From: Flaveria trinervia
Lineage: Eukaryota > Streptophyta > Magnoliopsida > Asterales > Asteraceae
Length of the DNA: 64,000 nt
Direction: 5' to 3'
Assembly: GCA_025506515.1 (NCBI GenBank)
Contig: CM046443.1
Location: 25,811,945-25,875,944 of the forward strand
This document shows, one piece after another, positions 1 through 10,742 of this stretch. The translations under genes and the position numbers were made by a program. The notes below the pieces were generated by a model, which was not told the DNA's origin, ran no database searches, and worked only from the letters and a program-made list of their open reading frames with translations. The stretch's first letter is position 1, and every line of letters begins with the position of its first letter.

Positions 1-1395
1 ACTGACTGACAGCGACAGACAACTTTTACTTGAGACTTCTCAGTTTAAATCCCGAAGGTTTTTCTAAACAGTAGAGATGATCGGATAGACTAATAATCTA
101 AAAGCGATCCAAAAAATGTTTAAAAGATATAAATATATATATATATATATCAACGTTGGTTGCCAATCGGATGTCATCAACTTCGACACTGCTTAAATAT
201 GTGTGTTTCAAAGTTCTCTTAAATGGATGTCTTTCCTTTGAGCCAGAGATACATGTTCAAATCTTGCTTTCTACATTTCTTTTGTTAGGGTGTTTATTTT
301 TTTCTTTTAATTTTTTTTAATATTTAATATTTTTATACATTAGATCATAAAATGTTATTTTTGATATATTTTTAGGCTCCAAAACCGAACAACCACAACT
401 TCATATGCTTCTTTTATGTACGTAATCACGTTTATGTCACCGCTATAACACATATAACTAAGTTCGCAAGTCTCAAATAAAGTTTTTTTTATGTTCCAAC
501 GTTTCGACAATATTTTTTAAAGGTAGTTTCATTCAACACAAGAGCTTACTTATAGGTTTTGCTTTTTTTAAACGTAAATGCACAACAACAATTGACCATA
601 CATATGACATTTTGCATTCTATAGGTAACATTTTACTTTATTTATGGTTTGATAACATAACTCATTTTTTGTTTATTACATTTTAGTTTCGTGTATTATC
701 AACGTCCCATTTAATGTGTGGGTTTGCGTCTGTGTTTCAATGTTAGTTTTCTTTTTCATAAGTTTATGCATTTGTTGCCATGGGTGTACCTACATGTCGG
801 GGTGGGGGTAGCCGCCCAGCCTAAACAAAAAAATTTCAGTGTTATGTATATTATAAAATCCTAACTATCCCTTTTAAAATTTTGTAATCATCCCCATGAA
901 CTTTTGAAACTGAAGAGAAAACAATAATGTCTTAAACACATTGTCAGGATGAAATTACAACTGACTTATAGTTCAGCGAATCATATTTTCTTGTTAACCG
1001 GGGTCTATAACCTAGTAGATTTTTAATACTTATACCCTCAAATAATCAAGTAATTAGTAGGAAGAAAAAAATTATACCGAGATAATGATTTTTATTATTA
1101 AGCAAGCTAAATTTATATTGGTCAACATTATTCGCAAAATGTGTTTTTCAGCATTAAAGAGTTTGGGAACCATTTTAACGATACATATTACATATCATCA
1201 TTTCTATGAGTATAATTGTCTTAAACATTATATATAACCACTTTTATTAGTATAATTCTTTTAATGTAGTTCTTGATATATATGAAAATACAAGATTTTA
1301 GGGACCATTTTAACCATGTTTTTTAGTAATAAACCGGATCTAACCTAAACCAGACAAAAAAATATATTATATTATGATAGTCAAATTATACTTAA
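1..1395. other. AT-rich intergenic DNA, no gene seen
   Basis: No reading frame of protein-like composition is visible on either strand. The stretch consists of A/T runs with a short TA tract near 135-150. It may contain decayed transposon remnants, but I can support no boundary. Confidence 0.6.
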
Positions 1396-1848
1396 AAATC
1401 TCCGCCCCGCATGAAAAAGGTTTATGAATTTGCCACTTTCTGTTGAAATGCACTAGTAAGATAAACACATTATATACAAAATGGATTGTGACTTAATATC
1501 TATATGTAATACATCTATTTGGGGTAAGATAGGTCATTTAGCTTAAATTCAAGACATTGGGTATAACTTTTTAAGTATAGTGTCCAAGTGTGGTATACGT
1601 ATATTCTTCATTTTTCATCATTAGATATGATGAACGCATTTAATATTATTATTTAATAATAATCATTTAATAAATGATACATTTATAATTAATAATTAAA
1701 TGATTAATATTAAATAGACATAATAACATTTAAGTTCTGTATACTAATATGTAAAATGTGAAATTTGGTATACATCACGTCCCATATTTTTATTCAAGCG
1801 GAGCCTATAACATTGAGAAAATGTTAAACAATTGGTGGGGCGGAGATT
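1396..1848. mobile_element. Inverted-repeat (MITE-like) element
   Basis: The left end AAATCTCCGCCCC (1396-1408) is matched in inverse orientation by GGGGCGGAGATT (1837-1848). Both ends are flanked by TAA (1393-1395 and 1849-1851), which fits a 3-bp target duplication of the PIF/Harbinger (Tourist) type. The middle (about 1640-1720) holds a second AT-rich inverted repeat, so the element could fold on itself. It has no coding capacity. The 3-bp duplication is weak evidence by itself; the 12-bp GC-rich inverted match in AT-rich surroundings is the stronger part. Confidence 0.45.
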
Positions 1849-1909
1849 TAATAGTTGAACAGTCGGTTGATAGATTAATCATGATACAAATTTTAGCAAT
1901 ATTTACGTA

Positions 1910-2707
1910 GTAGGTTAGTATCCTATATATTACAAGGGTTGAAAAAATAAAATAATAAATAATTAATAATAAAAATTTATAAATTATAAAATTATGTTTG
2001 AAGATAAAATATAATTATAATTGCATATGAATAGTTATCTCAAGTAAATAAACAATAAATAGGTTATAGATAAATAGATATATAGATAAATAGATAGTCT
2101 AGTTAAACAGATTATAGTTCATAATAAATATAAAAGTTACAGTACGATTTTTTAATATAAGATATGTATAAAATTATATATACGTACTTGTTCAAGAGAT
2201 AAAACAATTAGACTATTTTAAATCTCTTATCTAAATAGTTTCATTTTTAAATATTTGTTTTTAGATTTTATTATAAAAATTTATTGTTTATAAAAATCTT
2301 GTTTATTAAAAACTCAAGTTTCTAATTATTCTAGTTGATTTAATAAAACTACTTTTACAACATCCAAATTTTTTATAATTATTTTAAAAAAGGACTGATT
2401 AAAATATTTTGTTTCAAAAGGTTTAGTGTTTTAGAAAATATATGAATTTTATTTTTGTTTATAAAATTATTTTTAAAAACATAGTTTGATTTTAAAAAAT
2501 ATAGATGAGAGAGAAAAATATATCAATTGAAAATTAATTTTATGAAAAGAGAGAAATTGTTAGAGTGTTTAAATTACTTTAATATTTTTGGAGGAATATA
2601 AAGTAAGAATACTTTAAAAAATAACAAGTGTTAAAAAATGATTTAAGAATATAACAAGTGGCAAAAAAATTCTTTTATTAATATCTATAGATATTAATAT
2701 CTATAGA
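1910..2707 (-). mobile_element. Non-autonomous Helitron-like element, AT-rich
   Basis: Read on the minus strand, the sequence starts TCTATAGATATTAATA after an A. It continues with a T-run and a GCCACTTGTTAT block like the start of the 3659 element. It ends near 1910 with an eroded form of a CCTAG end (CCTAC followed by T) preceded by a decayed hairpin. The interior aligns by eye in opposite orientation with 32521-33631, sharing blocks such as TTTAGTGTTTTA and ATAGTTTGATTT. No Rep/helicase coding is present. The superfamily call rests on end structure only. Confidence 0.45.
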
Positions 2708-3554
2708 TGTATATAGTTTAACATAGGTTGACGACTTCCTTGGTTGCTTGTGTTTGTGTTGCATGTTCACCCGTGTAGTGCAGGCTCGAGACATTTCTCG
2801 TCTTATCGGCTAACTCATTGGGTTTCCACTTCATTTCGATATCATTTTTATAAAGAAAAACAAAAAAAAACGAGTCCGTTAAATACAAGTTATATTTATC
2901 TTGTTCCTTTTAAATTCAAGATTTTCCTTCAAAGATATTTGATATGCAGTATATATTCAAAATCAAAACGTGATATAAATAATAGGTTTTTTGGTTGTGG
3001 TTGTAATAGCTAATTGATGTACTATATTTGATGAATCGAATGAAAACAAATAAGCAAGTGTAGGAAAGGGAGCATGAACATGTCTCCTAAGGATGGAAGG
3101 CATGCCCTCAACGTCGATTGTATTTTTAACAACAATGTCTTTCTTTAATCATCTAATCAACTTACACTAAAAATATTTAAACACAACATTTTTTAGAGTT
3201 GTCACCAACGTCGCTAGACCATTAGATCATGAGCAAATAAACAAGTATATGCCTTGAGTTATAAATATACATAACTTTTGTTTCATTAAAACTATGAGAT
3301 GCAAACGAGAAGTCTGAATCTGCTGGATGCTTGGACACACGGTAGATGCGGCTTGCCCCAACCCTCGAGCTCTAATTTTAAGATTTGAAACTTATATTTT
3401 GAACTCATATTGTTTTTCGAAAGTTTTTTTGTAGTTTTAACTAATTTTATATTATAATAAGCTTCTATGTCGGTTACAATAGTAAGTGACACTAAATAAT
3501 TGTGCATAAGGTAGAACTCTTTAATATACAACTTTTTTTATCCAATTTACTTTC
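2708..3554. other. Intergenic, no gene seen
   Basis: Short open frames at 2744-3013 (plus) and 3292-3531 (minus) have low-complexity, AT-driven composition and no recognisable domain. I treat them as chance. Nothing else could be supported here. Confidence 0.55.
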
Positions 3555-3571
3555 ACTATATATATATATAC

Positions 3572-3611
<40 letters not shown>

Positions 3612-3658
3612 ATATACACATACATATATATATACACATACATATATATATATACATA
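3555..3658. repeat. TA / TATACA microsatellite, left part
   Basis: About 100 bp of alternating TA with CA interruptions. The tract resumes at 5101 on the other side of the Helitron-like element, so both parts were probably one microsatellite before insertion. Confidence 0.9.
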
Positions 3659-4425
3659 TCTATATTTATTAATAAAACAATAACTTTAGTGCCACGTGTC
3701 ATTCTCTTAAGCCTTTATTTTTTTCGATTCCCGCCTAAATATGTATTTGTTCTTAGTGTTAGTTCAGGTTCATTTGACTAAAAGTTAACTTTTATACAAG
3801 AGATATTTATGGAAAATTTAAAACTTTAACCTTAAATTAGACCACATTTTTATTTAGAAATTAAATCATGTCCGGTATTTCTTCTTTTTTCAAATAATTT
3901 ATCAATAAAAACTATACAAATCATTTATGATTTTCTTTATCTATGAAAACGACGAAAGTTACAAAAGTTTTTAATCGACTCCTTTTCAGTTTAAATGAAT
4001 TCATGGGTATCTATTTTTGAAAATAAAATCATACCCGATTTTAAAATATTTTACAACCATTCTAGGGTTACGACCCTTGTGATTTGTCTTTATAAAGTCT
4101 GATGATATCGCATTCGACAGACTTCATATACGTTCTCATTTTGGCTTCGGTTTTATCAAGTTTTCTTCAACAAAATGTATTAACTTTTTGTTATATTTGA
4201 GTTTTCATCCTCAGCGATTATGATTTAACCTATCATTATTTACAATTGTGTTTTTGTATTCATATTTTTTTACTTTAATTTTTCTAAGTTGATCTACTTC
4301 AACAATTCATCTGTTTTTACTTTTTAAACTTCTTTATTCTTTTTATGTGTATTGTCATATTATTATTATTATTGTTGTTATTATTATTGTTATTATTATT
4401 TGTATTATTATTATTGTTATTATTA

Positions 4426-4473
<48 letters not shown>

Positions 4474-5100
4474 GTTTGATTGGAATTCGTTTGATATGTA
4501 CAAATTGTTTTGATGTATCTACAAGTAATATTGAAAACCATACTTTTAATCCACGATTGACTTTGACATCTTCAGACATAAGGATATATTTTAAATTTCA
4601 AAGAAGACAACGTCTGTATCAGTGTGTTTTGAAATGACAATAAATAAAAGCCATCGACAATCGCTATCCAAAGTTGGTTTGTTTTTTTAATAAGGATCAT
4701 GATCTGCTTTATGTTGTGTTATTTCGAGTTAAAATTAAGTAGATAGATGTTAAAACTATAATATTAGATAATAATGGAAAAATAACCAACAAAACATTAA
4801 ATATTGTATATAAATAAATTTTCGGATGTTTATGAATTTGAACTATTGTTTTTCATGTTCAATTTAATTTGTATATTACTTAAAGTTATTTTTTATAAAG
4901 CTATTTCATTAAAAATTATACACTATTTAGATGTATAAATATTAAAAAGAAAACTACTAATGTTAGATATAACTAATGTAAAAAATCATACATAAACGTT
5001 GATGTACAAAATATTATCAACAACATTATAACTTACGCATATTTTTAAATAATAATAATATTTTTTGATTGAACCCGTGTATTACACGACTTTAGCCTAG
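3659..5100 (+). mobile_element. Non-autonomous Helitron, complete ends
   Basis: The element begins TCTATATTTATTAATAAA directly after an A, followed by GTGCCACGTGTCA, a block common near plant Helitron starts. It ends CCTAG directly before a T (5100/5101). Twelve bases upstream of the end lies a perfect hairpin CGTGT-ATT-ACACG (5076-5088). A 5' TC, a subterminal hairpin, a CTAG end and insertion between A and T are the family hallmarks. No RepHel reading frame is present, so it would move only in trans. The flanking TA microsatellite on both sides defines the empty site. Capture of host gene pieces cannot be judged by eye. Confidence 0.7.
4356..4474. repeat. ATT trinucleotide microsatellite inside the Helitron
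   Basis: About 120 bp of ATT/GTT units, purest at 4430-4474. It produces open frames of poly-Leu/Ile on plus and poly-Asn on minus that are not genes. Confidence 0.9.
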
Positions 5101-5140
5101 TATATATATACATATAATATATATACATATATATATATAC

Positions 5141-5200
<60 letters not shown>

Positions 5201-5221
5201 TATATATATATACATATATAG
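5101..5221. repeat. TA / TATACA microsatellite, right part
   Basis: Continuation of the tract at 3555-3658, interrupted by the Helitron. It produces Tyr/Ile-rich open frames on the minus strand that are artefacts. Confidence 0.9.
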
Positions 5222-5970
5222 TTTCAGGATGTTTTCCGAAGAGACCTTGGCCGGATTGAGATTGACATAGCTTGAGCATGCCTTCGTGAGCAAACCCACA
5301 CAAGTTTGATTTTTATCCCCTTCCCTCTCCGTTGGTTTTTTACACCCCTTTGGCCATTTCTTTTTTTTATTTTCTTTTAACCTTTACTTTGTTAAAAAAA
5401 CTAAAATTTTACTTTAATATTTTCATTTTTTCCTACAACATTTGTATTATTAAAGTTCCTTAAAATTATTTTAGTTTTTTCTACTTTCTCTTTGTACAAA
5501 TATTTGGTTTCTTGTGTGCGTTATGTTTATTTCTGTCGATATTTATGCGTTACTTTTTTAATCGATTGGTTTCTTTATGTAACATTTTGAATTAAAATGT
5601 AACAATATCTTTTGGGTATATTTAGTGTATTGAATCTACTGAATGTTCCATTTAACCCTTAGAACCTTCTCGCTTCAATGCCTTCCCGTCATAACTTGTG
5701 GGGTTGTAATGCGTGTTTACTTTGTTTTTAAAATGCATTAGCCCCACAACACACAGCCAAAACTTGAGGTCAAATATGTTGGATTCATATGTTTGAGTCA
5801 CGATAGTTGACAACACAACCACCGAGATAAGGTTCAAAAATGTTAGACCACATGTAACAATATTAATTAGTTCATTTACGTAAACATCTCTTTGTCTTTA
5901 TATATCAATCCTTTAGAATACATTAACACATACTTACTTTAACTAGTACATGTAGAGAATAATTGTCGAG
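5222..5970. other. Intergenic, no gene seen
   Basis: T-rich sequence. The small minus-strand frame 5652-5837 has no recognisable motif and no start context worth naming. Confidence 0.5.
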
Positions 5971-6114
5971 TTCTTGTCAGGTGAGCAAACATATGGTATA
6001 GCTCCTATCAGGGTGAGCATGTACAAAACAAGGCTCATATCATGTAAGCATGTACAGAGACATGATTCCTATCAAGTGAGTATATATAAGACATGACTCA
6101 TATTAGGTGAAAAT
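5971..6114 (+). repeat. 31/32-bp tandem repeat, about 4.5 copies
   Basis: Units start at 5971, 6002, 6034, 6066 and 6097 (last partial). Each follows the pattern yTCnTrTCAnGTGAGCAt then GTACAnA-ACATGA. Copies have diverged at several positions, so the array is old. No coding function is apparent. Confidence 0.75.
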
Positions 6115-6489
6115 CAAACTCCTTTAGTAATAACTTTAACTTTAGCTTTTACATGAGAATTTTATCACTATATAGGTCCACTTTATCATCTTTATTGTGT
6201 CATTCTGTAACTCTTTACATGTGATGTGACTGTATTATACTTTAGTTTTTTTGTAACACTCTTTGGCTTTATACCATAGTATCACTGTCATTACTTATTC
6301 TTAATACCTTGCATTGTACCTTGCAAACTATCATATTATATGCCCTTTACACAAGTGTAAGTTAGGTTAGTTATAGAGATAAGGACTAGATGATGACCAT
6401 TAATTATGTTATGAAGGGACTATCTTAAAATCTGGTTAAGTGTTGTAAGACTTTGAGTTAGATACGAGGGTCTTTTCCTAGAGTTGTCT

Positions 6490-6655
6490 AAGTATGTTGA
6501 GTTACGAAGGAACAGTAAATTACTGAGGCGTGTACATCAAACTTGGCCAAGTATCATGAGTGGAAGAGGACACTAAAATACATAGGCTTTAACATCAACC
6601 TTGTTCAAGTATCATGAGTTATAGAGGCACACTCAAATAGAGGCTTTAACATATA
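6490..6655 (+). repeat. 58/59-bp tandem repeat, three copies
   Basis: Units start at 6490, 6549 and 6607. Each begins AAGTATnnTGAGT and ends with a nTnTTAACATCAA-type block. Divergence between copies is substantial. Confidence 0.7.
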
Positions 6656-8614
6656 CAAATTTACATCATTTTTATCTAAATCTTAAGGCTTGCGAAGGTT
6701 ATACCCTACTTATAGAGGATTTAAATCGCTTTCTTTCTAGGTATACGACTTACAAAGGAGGTGATCAGTTAAGGGGATGTTACACTATTATTTATCAGCA
6801 TCTTCAAAATTTGATTGTTATTAGTTAAGGAGTCATATAGTCAGTTGCATAGGTACAAAAAGACTTAAACCTACTAGTGTGTTTGTCGTAACAACCTTAA
6901 CATCAATTCTACGATACATAAATTAATCAATTAACTATCCTCTTATGGTTGATATATACTATCAATATGCAAGACCTTTAATGCATAACACTAGCAAAAC
7001 TCTTATTGTTTTCATAGAAATGCAAGCTTTACTTTCGAAGTTTAACAAATTTTATCCATAAACAATCACATATGTATATTAACCCCAAGACAATATAAAC
7101 ATGTACGAATATGAGGATCTAAAACTCATATTTGAGGATCACTCAAATAATACCTTAGAAAAGAGGTTTCTTCACATCAAGATCTAGTAAAATACATCAA
7201 GATGCCAACTTCATGATTTAATTCCTTTGTATACAACATCAAAGCATGATTCGTGCTTAGATCTATGCTTTTGAATGAGATCCAAGTATAAAAATCATAC
7301 CATTTTCTTCTTCCTTGAGCGTGCGCGCACGCTCTCTCTCTCTTTCTTTGTCTCTTTACTTTCTCTCTCTAATGCTATAAGCTCTCTCTCCCTCTCTCAA
7401 CTTTTAAAAAAACGTAACATGCAAGGAAAGAGTAAAGGAGGTTGATTACCATACCTTTCCTTTTATAGTCGAGTGTTAAGATTACCACCTTAACTTCTTT
7501 TAATAGACAACTATCAATTTATTATAAATTTTACCTAAAACTCTTTTAAACTAACTCTAATTACAAGAAAATTGATTCGTTATAGCAAGTGTCACCACAC
7601 CGTCTTGTGATTGCAACACGTAGGCTATTCGTTCATACGTTGTTGTTCAGTTTTCATTTTTGATTATTACAAAGGAGAAGTCACTTTTCAGAGTTTTTTT
7701 TCTTGCATTTGGATGCCTTGTTTTGAACCACACAAACATCTTTTTTGGTTTTGGTATGTTCAAGTTTTGTACATGTTACCAGATCTACCAACCAAATGGT
7801 TGATACATTGTGTCTTTTCTATTTGTTCCTGTCTCATGCCCGCAGAAGGTATGAAACCGTAAACCACCGTATCCTTGTGTTAGTGAAGATAATAAAAGTT
7901 AGTTAAATTGATTTTAATCATAATGTTAAGTGTCAATTATATATTAGATATATAATTTAACTAACATGTTAGTTAATAAATTGAATTTTATTATGAGATT
8001 ATTACACAGACCTAAATTGTAATTATATCAAACTTTTAACCTTGAGTTGGTGACCAAGTTGGTGGATTAATATAAACTAGTTTGGTACCCGGAAGCGTAT
8101 CACATGTTATATAGATGGGCTAAACGAAGACTCGGAACTCTGTCATCATGGTCGCAAGCTAACACATCTACCAACAAATGAGAGTCAAAGACAAGAGGCA
8201 ACATAATCAGAATAGTGCTCCTCAAAATTAATGGTCGGTGTGAACTAAAGTACACTAACACATAGCAATAGTCCATACTCCACGTCAAAGCTCAGACTCG
8301 TTTTTGCGTATCATCATAGTACCGAAATCAAATTCATGACGCGGGTAAATATAATGACAAATCCGGTATTGCCAATGACAACCATAACCCTCATATGTGC
8401 CCGATGGCCATCATTATCAACCAAACCCTAAAAGGCAAAAATGTAAGTATAACAACACAAATGTTATAAGGCTCAGAAGCGGTTGTTTTTTTCGATTGCA
8501 AACATCAGGTTTACCTCACTGTAACAACAAACATAACCTTCTTTTCGTCATCATCGCCTCTAAACCATCCAAAATTAATCTCTAAACACTTAATCAACAG
8601 TCGGAACATGCATC
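6656..8614. other. Intergenic, CT-rich tract, no gene supported
   Basis: The stretch contains an 18-bp perfect palindrome (7317-7334) leading into a CTCTCT tract to about 7400. The open frame 7611-7862 has no recognisable domain, and its composition is that of T-rich noncoding DNA. A minus frame at 8100-8288 is likewise unsupported. Confidence 0.5.
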
Positions 8615-8900
8615 GGGTCTCAGATGAGATTATGCTTATCATCATTGACTGCTACACCATCTAAGAGATAAGAAAAAAGAATCAGTTCTAGAGAGTCCAG
8701 ATCGATAATATTTTTAGGGTCTTAGATGAGCCAACCTCATTATCATCGACAACAACTATTCAAACAAGAAAGGCTGAAAAACTCCAATAATACAACAGAC
8801 ACAAGTTAATTTCATGGTGTGACCACCTTTTAGGATCTCAGATGAGCCAAGGCTCATCATCATCAACAACAACAATTCAAGGGCGAACAGGCCCACGATT
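8615..8900 (+). repeat. Decayed ~100-115-bp repeat, three copies
   Basis: The block GGGTCTCAGATGAG, followed by TCATCATC and CAACAACAA runs, recurs at about 8615, 8717 and 8832. Spacing is unequal (102 and 115 bp), so this is an old tandem array with indels. Confidence 0.6.
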
Positions 8901-9219
8901 CGAAGCTAAAGATCGGACGGTGGGTTCAAGCAACATAGAACAACCAAAGAACAACACCAAAGTTAAATCGGGGATATGAAATCCAACGACAACATACCAA
9001 TACCTCGATCGATGTGTAGCGTAGACACCACCAAAAGTGACCGGTAATGGCTACCGGCGGCATCTGACGACTATAAAAGAGATGGTCCTAGCCAGAAACA
9101 GGAGGCGAGGCCACCACCATTCACAATGCACAAGTAGCGATCGACTTTGACCCAAATAATACATCTAAGGACCGACCATTAGTGGAATAACCCTAACCCA
9201 CCGCCAGTTGCGAAACAAC

Positions 9220-9465
9220 CACCACTATCATAAAACCAAGCAGATCTCAACCGATGAAGGACGGCGACGCTACAATCGAGCACATCAACGTCTATGCCCT
9301 GGAAATCACAGTTAAAAGCCCAACCGTCAATGAATAAACCCACTTCGTTGTCATTTCCGCTATCATCAAATCTCAACCAAGGAAGGGCAGCGGCGCTGCA
9401 ATAGAGCACATCGACGTCAACACCATGGGAACCACAACCATAAGCCCGGTTAAGTCACCAATGTT
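9220..9465 (+). repeat. 126-bp tandem duplication
   Basis: ATCTCAACC, then GGAnGGnC-GCG-CG, then GAGCACATC-ACGTC, CC-TGGnAA and AAGCCC occur at 9244 and again at 9370. Both copies also carry open frames on the minus strand that look alike only because of the duplication. Local GC content is higher than in surrounding DNA, so this may be a relic of a former gene or transposon, but I recognise no product. Confidence 0.6.
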
Positions 9466-10430
9466 CACGCTCACTTTAAAGAGGCATTGAAAACAAATCA
9501 AAGATAGTCGTCCAACAAACCAAGGATTTCTTCCATGGCGAGATGATAATGCAGGCGATGGTGGTGCAATCGGTGGTGGTGCAGGCGGGGGCGGTGCAAC
9601 GTTGGCTGTGCAATGATGTCTGCTCACGAAATTTTAAGGAGAGAGAGAAAGACTGGGGGAAGGTTCTTCTCTCTTTCCCTTTTGAGGTTTTAATCTTTCA
9701 GAATACCCAAAATATCCTTTTACTATTCATCACAATCCTTTATTCATATAAGGAGAACTAGGTGGTCAAGGTGAACTCCACGACCTTGATAAATAAGTAT
9801 TAGTATAAAAAGGAATTAGAGGTGGGGTTTAAATAAAGGTAATACATAACTTACGCAATATAGTTGCAAGAGTTGTATCCCCAATTACCCCACCTAAAGT
9901 CGCATGCACTCTGTGACCGCCATCATCAACTGAGCGGTTGCCGCTGCTGCCACATTGCTACCCAGCGTGTTGCCACCACAACGAACTCTACCCCATGCCT
10001 AAAAACGTAAACAATTTTAATTAAATTTAATATGTGAATAGACTTTAATTTATATCGACAAATGTGAATTCAAGGATTGTAATCAGGAAGTATCATTGTT
10101 AAAGGAACTTCGAGTTAATATTTGCGGAATCAACATTAACCTGGCTTAATTGTTTGATTAATGAATAATGATTAATGATTACGAACACAATTATAAGAAC
10201 ACAATTAATGAGAAGACAATAATTAATTCAACCGTATTTCATTAAATCTGATTAATGATTACAGATGAATTAATAATGAATGCTATAAAAAATAAAAACT
10301 ACAATTGTGTTGATGTTAATGTGACAGCTGCTAGAGTTTATGTTTGTATGAATGATGTGATGTTTGTGTTGATAATCTAATGTTCGTCACCGTCTCTTAT
10401 GTATGTTATATTGTTGATGTGAAACCTAGG
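9466..10430. other. Intergenic, no gene seen
   Basis: The open frames at 9543-9761 and 9373-9627 lie in GC-richer sequence continuous with the duplication. They show no domain. Beyond 9760 the DNA is AT-rich and structureless to the eye. Confidence 0.45.
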
Positions 10431-10742
10431 ATCCATATTTATAGGCATTTATGTTTCTATTAAGGAAACACTAGATCTTTTGGGATTTGCACAACTGTCT
10501 TGTTGGCGTGTTGACTTGTTGACTTGTAACACTTGTATTATTTAAATGCAAGTGTTTGGACTCCGCAAGTACATAGTCTTCCTTAGATGTTTGTTCTTCC
10601 GCAAGTACATAGTTTTCCGTAGATGTTTGTTCTTCCGCAAGAATCTTGTTCTTCCAAAGGCACATTGTTCTTCCAAAGGCACATTATTCTTCCGAAGATA
10701 TCTATTGTTCTGAAGGCATTTGTTGTTCCGAAGATATCTGGT
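10430..10742. repeat. CTTCCG-motif-rich sequence, left of the solo LTR
   Basis: GTTCTTCCGCAAGTACATAG-type units and CTTCCGAAGATATCT/TTCTGAAGGCATTTG blocks recur about eight times. The sequence resumes at 13025 (GTTCCGAAGGCATTTG) after the solo LTR. The same CTTCCGAAG core is amplified in the LTRs of the Copia element at 16287, so this may be a remnant of a related LTR. That is inference. The overlapping minus-strand frames here are products of the repeat. Confidence 0.6.

Noticed and set aside
4347..4637. Open frames of poly-Leu/Ile (plus) and poly-Asn (minus)
   Set aside because: Pure ATT microsatellite inside a Helitron.
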